Origin: Chromobacterium sp. IIBBL 290-4
GTDB taxonomy: Bacteria; Pseudomonadota; Gammaproteobacteria; Burkholderiales; Chromobacteriaceae
NCBI RefSeq assembly: GCF_024207115.1
Contig: NZ_CP100128.1
Span: 3,100,001 to 3,164,000 of the forward strand
DNA: 64,000 nucleotides
Direction of reading: 5' to 3'
The translations under genes and the position numbers were made by a program. This document shows positions 1 through 8,488 of the stretch, in pieces. Under the pieces are notes generated by a model, which was given only the letters and a program-made list of their open reading frames with translations, was not told the origin of the DNA and did no database searches. Each line of letters starts with the position of its first letter. The stretch's first letter is position 1.

Positions 1-238
1 CAACGATTTGGACAACGGCATCGCCAATGGCAATCCGCTGTATCCGGCGCGCGGCGACGAGACGCAAATCGAAGCGACCTACCAATATCAGTTGACGCCG
101 TGGTGGCAGTGGCAGGCGGACTTGCAGTATGTGCGCAATGTCGGCGCCGGCGCCTCGGCTACACCCAGCGATTACACCAGCACCCAGAAGATTCCGAATA
201 GCTGGGTGGTGGGTTTGAAGACCACCATCACCTTCTAA
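1..238 (+). CDS. Carbohydrate-selective porin OprB family, C-terminal fragment (5' end outside window)
   Basis: Only the last ~78 codons are present, and the frame is open from the left edge. The visible part reads as the final strands of an outer-membrane beta-barrel: alternating aromatic and polar residues (YQYQLTPWWQWQADLQYV), a conserved IPNSWVVGLKTTITF end and a terminal Phe as needed for BAM recognition. The Pro-Trp-Trp motif followed by the IPN-W end is typical of OprB-type sugar porins. It lies just upstream of the iron operon but is separated from it by a long inverted repeat, so it is probably a separate transcription unit. Family call is good; substrate cannot be judged from the fragment. 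Confidence 0.75.
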   Translation, partial: NDLDNGIANGNPLYPARGDETQIEATYQYQLTPWWQWQADLQYVRNVGAGASATPSDYTSTQKIPNSWVVGLKTTITF

Positions 239-255
239 ATAAACCTGCCATGAAA

Positions 256-311
256 GGAGTAATGCGAACTATTCTGGTAATTATTCTTGTTACCGTTCGC
301 ATTCTCCTTTT
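256..311 (+). promoter_or_regulatory. Long interrupted inverted repeat with Fur-box-like core; terminator and/or iron operator
   Basis: GGAGTAATGCGAAC (256-269) is mirrored by GTTCGCATTCTCC (295-307), and an inner GGTAA/TTACC pair (276-280/289-293) extends the stem. A short T run follows. As RNA this could terminate the porin transcript. As DNA, the AT-rich core with ATGCGAA and TATTCT/TTATTC half-sites resembles beta-proteobacterial Fur boxes and sits about 20 bases before the first gene of an iron-uptake operon. The sequence shows the symmetry; Fur binding is inference. Confidence 0.45.
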
Positions 312-326
312 CCGGAGACAGACGCA

Positions 327-1448
327 ATGAAAGCGACATTCTCGCCGCGCGCCCTTGCCGCCGCCGTGACCACGCTGCTGGCGCTGAGCGGCGCCGCCCA
401 TGCCGGCGACACCTTCCTCGCCGGCATCAAAAAACACATGGTGCTGACCAATACGGTGCCGGACAATGGCGACCAGAACCCGTACGCCATCGCGGTTTCT
501 CCTATCACCGCCGGCAAGCTGAAAGCCGGCGACGTGCTGGTGGACAACTTCAACAACGCCGCCAATCTGCAAGGCTTGGGCAGCACCATCGTCAACTACC
601 GCCCCGACAGCAAGGAGATGACGCTGTTCGCGCAGATTCCGCGCACACTGGAGCAGTGCCCCGGCGGCGTGGGCCTGTCCACCGCCATGACGGTGCTGAA
701 AAGCGGCTGGGTGATTGTCGGCAGCACGCCCAGCAACGACGGCATGACCGATACCAAGGGCGCAGGCTGCCTGATGGTGCTGGATACCAACGGCAAGCTG
801 GTGGATGTGTGGTCCGGGCCGGACATCAATGACCCGTGGGGCAATATGGCCGTCATCGACAACGGCGACAAGGTCACGCTGTTTGTCAGCAATGCCGGTT
901 TCGGGGTCGGCAGCGCCAAGGGCACGCCGCCAGTGGTCAATCTGGCCACCGTGCTGCGGCTGGATATCGAAGTGCCGGCCGGCCAGCCGCCCAAGGTGCT
1001 GAAGCGCACCGTGGTGGCCAGCGGCTTTGGCGAGCAGGCGGACAAGAGTGTGTTCCTGATCGGCCCCACCGGCCTGGTCTACGGCAAGGACGACAAACTC
1101 TACGTATCCGATGCGCTGGGCAACCGCATCAGCGAAATCTGGGATGCCGCCAGCCGCGACACCAGCGCCGGCATCGGCCGCACGCTGACCCACGACGGCC
1201 TGCTGCTGCGTCCGCTGGCGCTGACCTCCACGCCGCAAGGCCATTTGCTGGCCACCAACGGCTCCAACGGCAAGGTGGTGGAGATCGATCCGGCCACTGG
1301 CGAGCAACTGGCGGCGCGCTGGATAGACGCCAACAAGGCGCAGACGCCGCCGGGCAGCGGCGACTTGTTCGGCATCGCCATCACGCCGCAGGGCGACGGC
1401 TTCTACTACGTCACCGACGACAACAACAATTTGGTATTGGCGAAATGA
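327..1448 (+). CDS. Secreted beta-propeller (NHL/SMP-30-like) protein of the iron operon
   Basis: 373 aa with a clear Sec signal peptide (hydrophobic residues 8-26, cleavage after AHA). The mature part reads as repeated beta-propeller blades with recurring G-x-hydrophobic-V-x-D motifs, including GLVYGKDDKLYVSDALGNRI and a later GHLLATNGSNGKVVEIDP. It has no catalytic signature I recognise. A GGAG ribosome site lies 10 bases before the ATG, and its stop overlaps the DyP peroxidase start (ATGA), so the two are translationally coupled. Context suggests a periplasmic partner in iron or heme handling, perhaps a scaffold for the peroxidase; that role is inference. Confidence 0.7.
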   Translation: MKATFSPRALAAAVTTLLALSGAAHAGDTFLAGIKKHMVLTNTVPDNGDQNPYAIAVSPITAGKLKAGDVLVDNFNNAANLQGLGSTIVNYRPDSKEMTLFAQIPRTLEQCPGGVGLSTAMTVLKSGWVIVGSTPSNDGMTDTKGAGCLMVLDTNGKLVDVWSGPDINDPWGNMAVIDNGDKVTLFVSNAGFGVGSAKGTPPVVNLATVLRLDIEVPAGQPPKVLKRTVVASGFGEQADKSVFLIGPTGLVYGKDDKLYVSDALGNRISEIWDAASRDTSAGIGRTLTHDGLLLRPLALTSTPQGHLLATNGSNGKVVEIDPATGEQLAARWIDANKAQTPPGSGDLFGIAITPQGDGFYYVTDDNNNLVLAK

Positions 1449-2740
1449 GCGATAGCAAAGCACCGCAGCAAGCGTCTCGCCGCGGCTTTCTGTTCGGCGG
1501 CGGCGCGCTGGCCCTGGCGGGCTGGCTAAGCGGCGCCAGCGGCATGGCCGCGGCCGCTGCGCTGGCCAAGACAGCCAAGCCTCAACAGCCCAAGGATCTG
1601 GAGCCGTTCTACGGCGCGCATCAGGGCGGCATCCTCACGCCGCAGCAGCAAAACAGCTATTTCGCGGCTTTCGATATGGCGGATACCGCCAAGCGCGAAG
1701 ATTTGATCGCGCTGTTGAAAGTCTGGACCGACGCGGCGGCGCGGATGACGCGCGGCTTGCCGGCGCGCGACCTGAGCGGCCAGCGCGACAAGGCGCCGCT
1801 GGATTCCGGCGAGGCCGTCGGCCTGGCCACCGGACGACTGACGATCACCTTCGGTTTCGGTCCCGGCCTGTTCGCCAAGAACGGCGTGGACCGCTATGGC
1901 CTGGCCTCGCGCCGTCCGGAGGCGCTGGTGGATTTGCCCAAGTTCAACGGAGACCAGCTGGTGCCGGAACGCAGCGGCGGCGATCTGTCCGTGCAGGCTT
2001 GCGCCGACGATCCGCAAGTGGCTTTCCACGTGGTGCGCATGCTGGCGACGCTGGCCGACGGCATCGCCAACGTGCGTTGGGTGCAAACCGGCTTCGCCAG
2101 CGGCGCGCCCGGCGGCGGCACGCCGCGCAATCTGATGGGCTTCAAGGACGGCACCAACAACCCGTCCACCAAAGATCCGGCGCTGATGAACCAGTTTGTC
2201 TGGGTTGGCGACGAGGGCGGCTGGATGAAGGGCGGCAGCTACCTGGTGGCGCGCCGCATCCGCATCGCGCTGGAACACTGGGACAAGACCGAGCTGGGCT
2301 TCCAGCAGGAAGTGGTGGGCCGCTACAAGGACAACGGCGCGCCCTTGGGCCAGAAGCATGAGTTCGAACCGATGAAGCTGGATGCGGTGGACAAGGAAGG
2401 CAATCCGCTGATTCCGGACAGCGCTCATTCCCGCGTGGCTTCGCCGCAGGAGAACGACGGTTCGCGCATTCTGCGCCGGGCTTACTCCTACGACGACGGC
2501 GCGAACTTTGTCGCCGAGCGCTGGCCGCCCTGGCACCAAGGCATCGAATACGATGCCGGCCTGTTCTTCCTGGCCTACCAGCGCGACCCGCGCAGCGGCT
2601 TCATCCGCATCAACAAGAAGCTGGCGGCCATGGACATGATGAACCAGTACACCACCCATGTGGCCAGCGCCATTTTCGCTTGCCCGCCAGGCGCGCGTCC
2701 CGGCGGCTATATCGGCGAAGCGCTGTTCGCCGGCTTGTGA
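1445..2740 (+). CDS. efeB: Tat-exported DyP-type heme peroxidase / deferrochelatase (EfeB-like)
   Basis: 431 aa. The N-terminus has a twin-arginine signal (SRRGFLFGGGALALAG) followed by an Ala-rich cleavage region, so the folded, heme-loaded enzyme is exported to the periplasm. The DyP signature appears as GFKDGTNNP, whose Asp is the acid-base catalyst. A downstream AHSRVASPQ segment carries the candidate proximal heme His, followed by ILRRAYSYDDG. EfeB homologues oxidise substrates with peroxide and have been proposed to take iron from heme. Here the usual partners EfeU and EfeO are absent and FbpABC-type transporter genes follow instead. Start chosen from the ATGA overlap with the propeller gene. 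The DyP call is firm; the iron-release role is inferred. Confidence 0.9.
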   Translation: MSDSKAPQQASRRGFLFGGGALALAGWLSGASGMAAAAALAKTAKPQQPKDLEPFYGAHQGGILTPQQQNSYFAAFDMADTAKREDLIALLKVWTDAAARMTRGLPARDLSGQRDKAPLDSGEAVGLATGRLTITFGFGPGLFAKNGVDRYGLASRRPEALVDLPKFNGDQLVPERSGGDLSVQACADDPQVAFHVVRMLATLADGIANVRWVQTGFASGAPGGGTPRNLMGFKDGTNNPSTKDPALMNQFVWVGDEGGWMKGGSYLVARRIRIALEHWDKTELGFQQEVVGRYKDNGAPLGQKHEFEPMKLDAVDKEGNPLIPDSAHSRVASPQENDGSRILRRAYSYDDGANFVAERWPPWHQGIEYDAGLFFLAYQRDPRSGFIRINKKLAAMDMMNQYTTHVASAIFACPPGARPGGYIGEALFAGL

Positions 2741-2765
2741 TTTCTCGCCTGCAAAGGAAAGACCA

Positions 2766-3770
2766 ATGAAAACGAATAAACTGCTCGCCGCCCTGATCGC
2801 CGGCGGCTTGCTGGCCGCCAGCCAGTTCTCCCTCGCCGCCAGCCTGGTGCTGTACAACGCCCAGCACCCGCAAACGGTCAAGCTCTTGACCGAGGACTTC
2901 GAAAAAATGAGCGGCATCGGCGTGAAGATCCGTTCCGGCGAGGGCCCGGAGCTGTCCGCCCAGCTGCTGGCCGAGGGCAAGGCCTCGCCGGCCGATATCT
3001 ATTTCGCCTCCAACTCGCCTGAGCTGATGCTGCTGGAAGGCAAGCAGCTGCTGGCCAAGCTGCCGGCCGCCACCTTATCGCCCATCCCGGCGCGCTACAG
3101 CTCGCCGCAGGGCGAATGGGTGGGCGTGATGGCGCGCGAAAACGTGCTGGTGTTCAACAACAAGCTGGCCGCCGGCATGGCGATGCCGGCCTCGCTGATG
3201 GACCTGGCCAAGCCGCAATGGAAGGGCAAGCTGGCCATCGCCCCGTCCGACGGCGACTTCCTGCCGCTGGTCAGCGCGGTGCGCGCGCTGAAGGGCGACC
3301 AGGCCGCGCTGGCCTGGTTGAAGGGCTTGCGCGACAACGCCCGGACCTTTGACGACAACGAAGGCGTGGTGGCCGGCGTGAATCGCGGCGGCGTGGCTGT
3401 CGGCATCATCAACAACTACTACTGGACCCGCCTGCAGGTGGAACTGGGCAGCAAGGGCATGCACAGCCAGCTGTACCACTTCGGCAACGCCGACGTGGGC
3501 GCGCTGATCAATGTGTCCGGCGCCGGCATCCTGAAGAGCGCGCACAACTCCGAAGCGGCGCAGAAGTTCCTGGCCTATCTGGTGAGCCCGCGCGCCCAGC
3601 AGCTGATCGCCAAGAGCAACATCACCTTCGAGTACCCGCTGCTGCCTAGCGTGGCCCCGGCGCCGCAGCTGAAGCCCTTCGGTCAATTGAACCCGCCGCC
3701 GCTGGACATGCAGAAACTGGGCGATGACAGCCAGTCGGCCAAGCTGCTGCGTCAGGCGGGCTTGCTGTAA
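2766..3770 (+). CDS. fbpA: Periplasmic iron(III)-binding protein of ABC transporter (FbpA-like)
   Basis: 334 aa with a Sec signal peptide (hydrophobic residues 7-25, cleavage near SLAAS). The mature start LVLYNAQHPQTVKLL is the usual first strand of class II ferric-binding proteins, and the NNYYW segment near residue 218 holds the Tyr pair that coordinates Fe(III) in FbpA. It would capture ferric iron in the periplasm and hand it to the FbpB permease. The gene starts 25 bases after efeB with a good AAGGAAAG ribosome site, and fbpB-fbpC follow. Related thiamine or phosphonate binding proteins are alternatives, but the Tyr pair and DyP context favour iron. Confidence 0.85.
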   Translation: MKTNKLLAALIAGGLLAASQFSLAASLVLYNAQHPQTVKLLTEDFEKMSGIGVKIRSGEGPELSAQLLAEGKASPADIYFASNSPELMLLEGKQLLAKLPAATLSPIPARYSSPQGEWVGVMARENVLVFNNKLAAGMAMPASLMDLAKPQWKGKLAIAPSDGDFLPLVSAVRALKGDQAALAWLKGLRDNARTFDDNEGVVAGVNRGGVAVGIINNYYWTRLQVELGSKGMHSQLYHFGNADVGALINVSGAGILKSAHNSEAAQKFLAYLVSPRAQQLIAKSNITFEYPLLPSVAPAPQLKPFGQLNPPPLDMQKLGDDSQSAKLLRQAGLL

Positions 3771-3917
3771 TACGCATCGGCCGCTAAAGCCGCTCAAGGG
3801 CGCGGAAAGATGGGGACGCGCGGCGCGCATCGGCAAATCGATGGGCGCTGGCGGCTGCATTTGCCGCGCCTTTGGCGGTTTTGCGGCGAACGAGGTTTTT
3901 AGAATGAGGTTTTCAGG

Positions 3918-5537
3918 ATGAACATCGCCTTGCGCCTGACGGGCGGCACAGGCCGACGTCCGCTCGGCCTCACCGTCAGCGCCGCCTTGGTGGCGCTGTT
4001 GGTGCTGCTGCCGCTTGGCTTCACGCTGTGGCAGGCGGCCAGCGTCGGCGGCGACGATGCCGCCGAGTTGCTGTTTCGCCCCATCGTCGCGCGGCTGGCC
4101 GGCAATACCGCGCTGATCGTGCTGGCCAGTACCTTCAGCTGCGCGGTCGCCGGCACCGCCTCCGCCTGGCTGGTGGAGCGCACCCGCTTGCCGGGCCATC
4201 GGCTGTGGGCGCTGCTGTGCGTGGCCCCGCTGGCCATTCCGCCCTTCATCACTAGCTTCGCCTGGGTGTCGCTGAGCCCGGATCTGCAGGGCTTCTGGGG
4301 CGCCTGGCTGGTGCTGACCACCGCCTACACGCCGCTGGTCTATCTGCCGGTGTCGGCGGTGCTGCGCAATATGGATCCGGCGCTGGAAGAAACCGCCCGC
4401 TCGCTGGGCCTGTCCGCCTGGGCCTGTTTCCGCCGCGTGACGCTGCCGCAGCTGAAGCCGGCGCTGCTGGGCGGCATGCTGCTGGTGGCGCTGTCCACGC
4501 TGTCGGAGTTCGGCGCCTTCATGCTGCTGCATTTCCATACTTTCACCACCGAAATCTACGCCGAATACCGCGCCAGCTTCGACAGCGCCGGCGCTTCGCT
4601 GCTGGCCAGCGTGCTGATGGCGGCCGGGGTGCTGATTCTGCTGGCCGAGCTGCGGGTGCGAGGGCAGGGCCGTTATCAGCGTTTGGATCGCGGCGCGCGG
4701 CGCGCCGCCGGCCGGCTGGAGCTGGGCTGGAAGCGCTGGCCGGCATTGCTGTGGCTGGCGTTGCAAGGCTCGGTCACGCTGCTGGCGCCCATCGCCACCA
4801 TTCTGTACTGGACCCTGCAGCCCGGCGCCGACGCGGTGACGCCGGCCGAAGTGTCGCCGCAGCTCTTGCTGTCCGCCACCGCCACTTCGCTCGGACTCGG
4901 TCTGTCGGCCGCCGCGCTGACCACCGTGCTGGCGCTGCCGCTGGGCTATCTGTTGGCCCGCCATCCGGGCCGGCTGGCGCATCTGCTGGAACGCGTGGTC
5001 TACCTGGCGCAGGGCGTGCCCGGCATCGTGATCGCGTTGGCCTTGGTCAATCTGGCCATCCAGTGGCTGAAGCCGCTGTACCAGAGCGCGGCCATGCTGG
5101 CGCTGGCTTACGCCATCATGTTCTTGCCGCTGGCGCTGGTCAGCGTGCGGAGCGCCTTGATGCAGGCGGAAAGCCGGCTGGAGGAACTGGCGCGCTCTCT
5201 GGGGCTCAACTGGTGGCAGGCGCTGTGGCGGGTGGTGCTGCCGCTGGCCGCGCCAGGCCTGGGCGCAGCCGCCAGCCTGGTGTTCGTCTCGGTGATCACC
5301 GAACTGACCGCCACGCTGCTGCTTTCGCCCATCGGCACCGAAACGCTGGCCACCCAGGTGTGGGCCGACACCGCCGCGCTGGCCTTCGCCGCCGCCGCGC
5401 CCTACGCCGCCATTCTGATCGCGCTGTCGCTGTTCGCCACCTGGCTGCTGATGTCCTGCCTGGGGCGCGGCGCGGTATTGGACGGCCAGGCGCAAGCTTG
5501 GAAACAACAACCGGAAACACCGCCATGTCGGAACTGA
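3918..5537 (+). CDS. fbpB: Iron(III) ABC transporter permease (FbpB-like, double-domain)
   Basis: 539 aa, about 12 membrane helices in two homologous halves, as expected for fused FbpB permeases. Each half carries an EAA coupling loop: LEETARSLGLSAWACFRRVTLPQ in effect around residue 157, and a second copy, EELARSLGLNWWQALWRVVLP, around residue 418, both of which dock onto the ATPase. It forms the inner-membrane channel for iron released by the binding protein. A 147-base gap separates it from fbpA and its own ribosome site is weak. Its 3' end overlaps fbpC by 13 bases, indicating coupled translation. Confidence 0.88.
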   Translation: MNIALRLTGGTGRRPLGLTVSAALVALLVLLPLGFTLWQAASVGGDDAAELLFRPIVARLAGNTALIVLASTFSCAVAGTASAWLVERTRLPGHRLWALLCVAPLAIPPFITSFAWVSLSPDLQGFWGAWLVLTTAYTPLVYLPVSAVLRNMDPALEETARSLGLSAWACFRRVTLPQLKPALLGGMLLVALSTLSEFGAFMLLHFHTFTTEIYAEYRASFDSAGASLLASVLMAAGVLILLAELRVRGQGRYQRLDRGARRAAGRLELGWKRWPALLWLALQGSVTLLAPIATILYWTLQPGADAVTPAEVSPQLLLSATATSLGLGLSAAALTTVLALPLGYLLARHPGRLAHLLERVVYLAQGVPGIVIALALVNLAIQWLKPLYQSAAMLALAYAIMFLPLALVSVRSALMQAESRLEELARSLGLNWWQALWRVVLPLAAPGLGAAASLVFVSVITELTATLLLSPIGTETLATQVWADTAALAFAAAAPYAAILIALSLFATWLLMSCLGRGAVLDGQAQAWKQQPETPPCRN

Positions 5538-6637
5538 AAATCGAAAAGCTGGGCAAGCGCTTCGGCGAGCATCGGGTGCTGGATGACATCACCCTGACCG
5601 TGGAGCAGGGCTCTCTGCTGGCTTTGCTGGGGCCGTCCGGCAGCGGCAAGACCACGCTGCTGCGGTTGTTGTGCGGCTTCGAGCGCTGCGACGAAGGCAG
5701 CATCCGCATTGGCTGCCAGTTGGTGAGCAGTCCGCAAGTCCATCTGCCGCCGGAGAAACGCCAGATCGGCTATGTGCCGCAAGAAGGCGCGCTGTTTCCG
5801 CATTTGTCGGTGGCCGACAATATCGTGTTCGGCCTGCCGCGGGCCGAACGCCGCGCGCGCCGCCGCGTAGCGGAGCTGCTGGATATGGTGGGCCTGCCGG
5901 CTGACTTTGCCGATCGCGCGCCGCAGCAATTGTCCGGCGGCCAGCAGCAACGCGTGGCGCTGGCCCGGGCGCTGGCGCCCAAGCCGGCGTTGGTGCTGCT
6001 GGACGAGCCGTTCTCGGCGCTGGACGCCGCCTTGCGCGCCGAGACCCGCCAGGCGGTGGCCGACGCGCTCTCAGCCAGCGGCACCACGGCGCTGATGGTG
6101 ACGCACGACCAGGCCGAAGCGTTGACCATGGGCCGCCAGGTGGCGGTGCTGTGGCAAGGCAAGCTGCTGCAAGTGGCCGCGCCGCAAACGCTGTACCAGC
6201 GCCCGGCCAGTCCGGAGTTGGCCGACTTCGTCGGCGACGCTGTGCTGCTGCCCGGCCGCGCCCAGGGCGGCGAAGCCCAATGCGCGCTAGGACGGCTGCC
6301 GCTGCTGGACGGCATGCCGCAGGGCGAAGTCAACGTGCTGCTGCGGCCGGAGCAGATCCGCCTGCTGCCGGCATCGCCCGACCATGCGCCGCAGGCGCGG
6401 GTGCTGGACGTCAGCTTCAGCGGCCACGACGCCAGCGTGCGGCTGGCGCTGGAAGACGGCAGCCTGTTGGCCGCCCGCGTTCCCGGTCACCGCTGTCCCC
6501 AGCCCGGCCAGGGAGTGGCGCTGCAAGTGGAAGGCGCAGTCGCCTGCTTTGCCGCGCCTGGCGGCGCAAGCAGCGGCGGCCCCATCGCCGCCACCCGTCT
6601 GCAGCACAGCCTGGCTTTGTTTCGCCAGGGACGCTAA
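5525..6637 (+). CDS. fbpC: Iron(III) ABC transporter ATP-binding protein (FbpC-like)
   Basis: 370 aa. All nucleotide-binding motifs are visible in order: Walker A GPSGSGKTT, Q-loop VPQEGALFPH, signature LSGGQQQRVALARAL, Walker B ALVLLDEPFSALD and the H-loop MVTHDQAEA. A C-terminal TOBE-type regulatory region (from about residue 255) is usual for the FbpC/PotA group. It energises ferric iron import through FbpB. The start inside the fbpB 3' end matches the overlapping reading frames. It is the last gene of the operon; the GC-rich inverted sequence after the stop is only a weak terminator candidate. Confidence 0.9.
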   Translation: MSELKIEKLGKRFGEHRVLDDITLTVEQGSLLALLGPSGSGKTTLLRLLCGFERCDEGSIRIGCQLVSSPQVHLPPEKRQIGYVPQEGALFPHLSVADNIVFGLPRAERRARRRVAELLDMVGLPADFADRAPQQLSGGQQQRVALARALAPKPALVLLDEPFSALDAALRAETRQAVADALSASGTTALMVTHDQAEALTMGRQVAVLWQGKLLQVAAPQTLYQRPASPELADFVGDAVLLPGRAQGGEAQCALGRLPLLDGMPQGEVNVLLRPEQIRLLPASPDHAPQARVLDVSFSGHDASVRLALEDGSLLAARVPGHRCPQPGQGVALQVEGAVACFAAPGGASSGGPIAATRLQHSLALFRQGR

Positions 6638-7233
6638 GCGGCCCGCTCTCCCCTGGCGGGAGTGGGAGGCTCCACTCGTTCATTACTGGCAAAGATGAAA
6701 ATAAACGGAGCAACTTGCACCCTGTCCTCAGGGTCGGGGAGTTCGCAGTGTTTCGGCATTTTTCAGGCGAGAAAGAAGCGAGCGCTCATCAAAAAAGCCT
6801 TCCCATCTTGGGAGGGCTATTTCATTCTGATCTCTATTGTTCCTACTACTATGCAGACGCGGAGTACTTAGTTACTTCTTCTTTGGGTCGTGGATCGGTA
6901 GTGTCGGGTGCTTTGGCGCGGTTGGCGGGTCTACGTGCCGACGGCGATCATCGGTTCCATCTTCTTTTTTCGGTTTGGGACCGGGTTTGATGGCGCTTAT
7001 CATCTTGGCTTTCTCCGATTTGCAGCCATAGCGACTGCTATCCATTGATAGATATAAGTTTACTGAAGTTCAAGCGCGTAGCGCGCGTTGGCCAAGGGCA
7101 TGCCCGCAGGCAAAGCGATTGGCGGACAAAGCACAGGAAAACCATCAGGTGTGCACAATTTGGGACTATCAAACCGCGATCATGGCTCATGGAGCGCGGG
7201 TATGGCCCTGCGGCCAAGCCGCGTTACGCGCTT
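6638..7233. other. 596-base region without a recognisable gene
   Basis: Several short open frames occur on both strands, but none has a convincing ribosome site, codon pattern or recognisable product. Base composition drops and looks patchy compared with the iron operon. It holds one strong minus-strand terminator (6791-6818) with no minus-strand gene immediately upstream, which suggests leftover pieces of earlier genes. The 3' part (7060-7230) is GC-richer and may be a decayed coding remnant that I cannot identify. Confidence 0.5.
6791..6818 (-). terminator. Rho-independent terminator, minus strand
   Basis: Read on the minus strand, AGCCCTCCCA (6818-6809) and TGGGAAGGCT (6805-6796) form a 10-bp stem with one G-U pair and a 3-base loop, directly followed by TTTTT. 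It lies about 415 bases downstream of the solute-binding protein gene, its most likely upstream gene. Confidence 0.7.
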
Positions 7234-8001
7234 TCACTGAGCCGTCTTGTCAGTTAACCGGTATTTTTTCTTGAGCTCCATCACCAAGGGCTGGTTCTTT
7301 TCCAGAAATTCATTGAATTGTTTGATCACCTCTCCCTGCCTGATGCTGGAGAGGGAAAAGTCATTGCTTTCAAAGGGCAGTTTTTTATCAAAAACTAATG
7401 CGCCTGGCTGGTGAATGATCACGTCAAGGTAGTAATTGATCACGATTGGGCTGGCATAGACGGCGTCGTAGTGACCAGTCATCCCCAAGGAGATCACTTT
7501 GTTGAATGAATCCTCTTGGTAGACTCGAATGGTTCCATTATTGATCTTTTTCCGCATGGTCTGATCAATGGGCCAAGGCGTAAAGCCTCGCATGGTCACG
7601 ATTGTCTGCAGGGATGTCTCTGATAATTGCTCGACCTTTTCTGGCTTCACCAGTAATCCTTCACTGACATTGATGACGGGATCGCTGTAAAAGATGGATT
7701 TGCCTTTTTTCAGATCGGCTTGCCAATTTGGATTGTCTGGATATTTGAAGTCAATCGAGTTTTCGTTCAGGAAGGTATGGAATAATCTTGAAACTGGAAA
7801 AGGTGTATAAGTAAAGGAATGGCCGTATTGCTTGGCAAATGCATCAAGCAACTCCCTGCCATATCCGGAAAATTTTCCATTGGCGTAGCTATGCAGCGGG
7901 TAATAGTCAATTTCTTCAACGCCCACCACAAATGAGTTGGCGGAGGCAGCGCCAGTAAACATCATGCCAACAAGCGCCATTACTGTTAATGCTATTTTCA
8001 T
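7234..8001 (-). CDS. Periplasmic solute-binding protein, family 3 (amino-acid type), orphan
   Basis: 255 aa, starting MKIALTVMALVGMMFTGAASA, a classic Sec signal peptide, which is why this start is preferred to the upstream frame extension. The mature part follows the SBP_bac_3 plan: a first strand VVGVEEIDYYPLHSY, then GRELLDAFAKQYGHSF, and a hinge segment around YDAVYASPIVINYYL. Proteins of this kind bind small polar compounds such as amino acids in the periplasm. No permease or ATPase gene is nearby, so it may serve a distant transporter or act as a sensor. Its base composition is clearly more AT-rich than the flanking operons, suggesting separate acquisition. Confidence 0.75.
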   Translation of the reverse strand: MKIALTVMALVGMMFTGAASANSFVVGVEEIDYYPLHSYANGKFSGYGRELLDAFAKQYGHSFTYTPFPVSRLFHTFLNENSIDFKYPDNPNWQADLKKGKSIFYSDPVINVSEGLLVKPEKVEQLSETSLQTIVTMRGFTPWPIDQTMRKKINNGTIRVYQEDSFNKVISLGMTGHYDAVYASPIVINYYLDVIIHQPGALVFDKKLPFESNDFSLSSIRQGEVIKQFNEFLEKNQPLVMELKKKYRLTDKTAQ

Positions 8002-8360
8002 TTTGTACCACGCAATCGCATCTGCATGCGCTAGACGGCATGAGCAGAACGGCCAGTTCAGGAGACTATTGCTTATTACTGTAGAGCAAACGGCCAAAAT
8101 CTGGCCTGGAAAATAAAGGCCAAGCGAACCATCGCCAATTGCAAGATACAAGGTTGATGGCATGGATACTTCACTCCTGAGCCGGCATCCAAGTGGCAGA
8201 TGGGTAATCGCCGAGCCTCTAGCCAAGGAGAAGAGAGTCTTGCTGATACACTTCATGCGGCATCCCAGCGCGCCTACTTTGACTTCGTCCTGTTGAAGCG
8301 TCAGTCACATACGCCCTGCCTCTTTAGCAGAAGAGGGGCGGGGGGAGGGGAATCTGTCAG
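8002..8360. other. Non-coding stretch upstream of the solute-binding protein gene
   Basis: This 359-base stretch should contain the promoter of the minus-strand binding-protein gene. No plausible coding frame was found. An inverted repeat CCTCTT-TAGCAG-AAGAGG (about 8320-8337) next to a G-rich run lies just past the stop of the broken acetyltransferase and may be its terminator stem, although it lacks a T tract. Confidence 0.4.
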
Positions 8361-8488
8361 TCAGCCTGATGGAGGAGAGTTGTCCGCTGCATCCTGTGCG
8401 TTATGCCGAGAGTGCGGATTGGCAAGAAACCAAACTTGGTCGTCTGGCACGGACAAGTTTATATCCAGTTGCATGCCCAGTTTTTTCG

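Noticed and set aside
228..1463. Long minus-strand open frame opposite the propeller gene (411 codons)
   Set aside because: It is an antisense shadow of a GC-rich gene: His-, Gln- and Arg-rich composition, no domain, no ribosome site.
3075..5510. 811-codon minus-strand open frame opposite fbpA and fbpB
   Set aside because: Shadow of the plus-strand genes; composition is dominated by Gln, His, Arg and Gly and no motif can be found.
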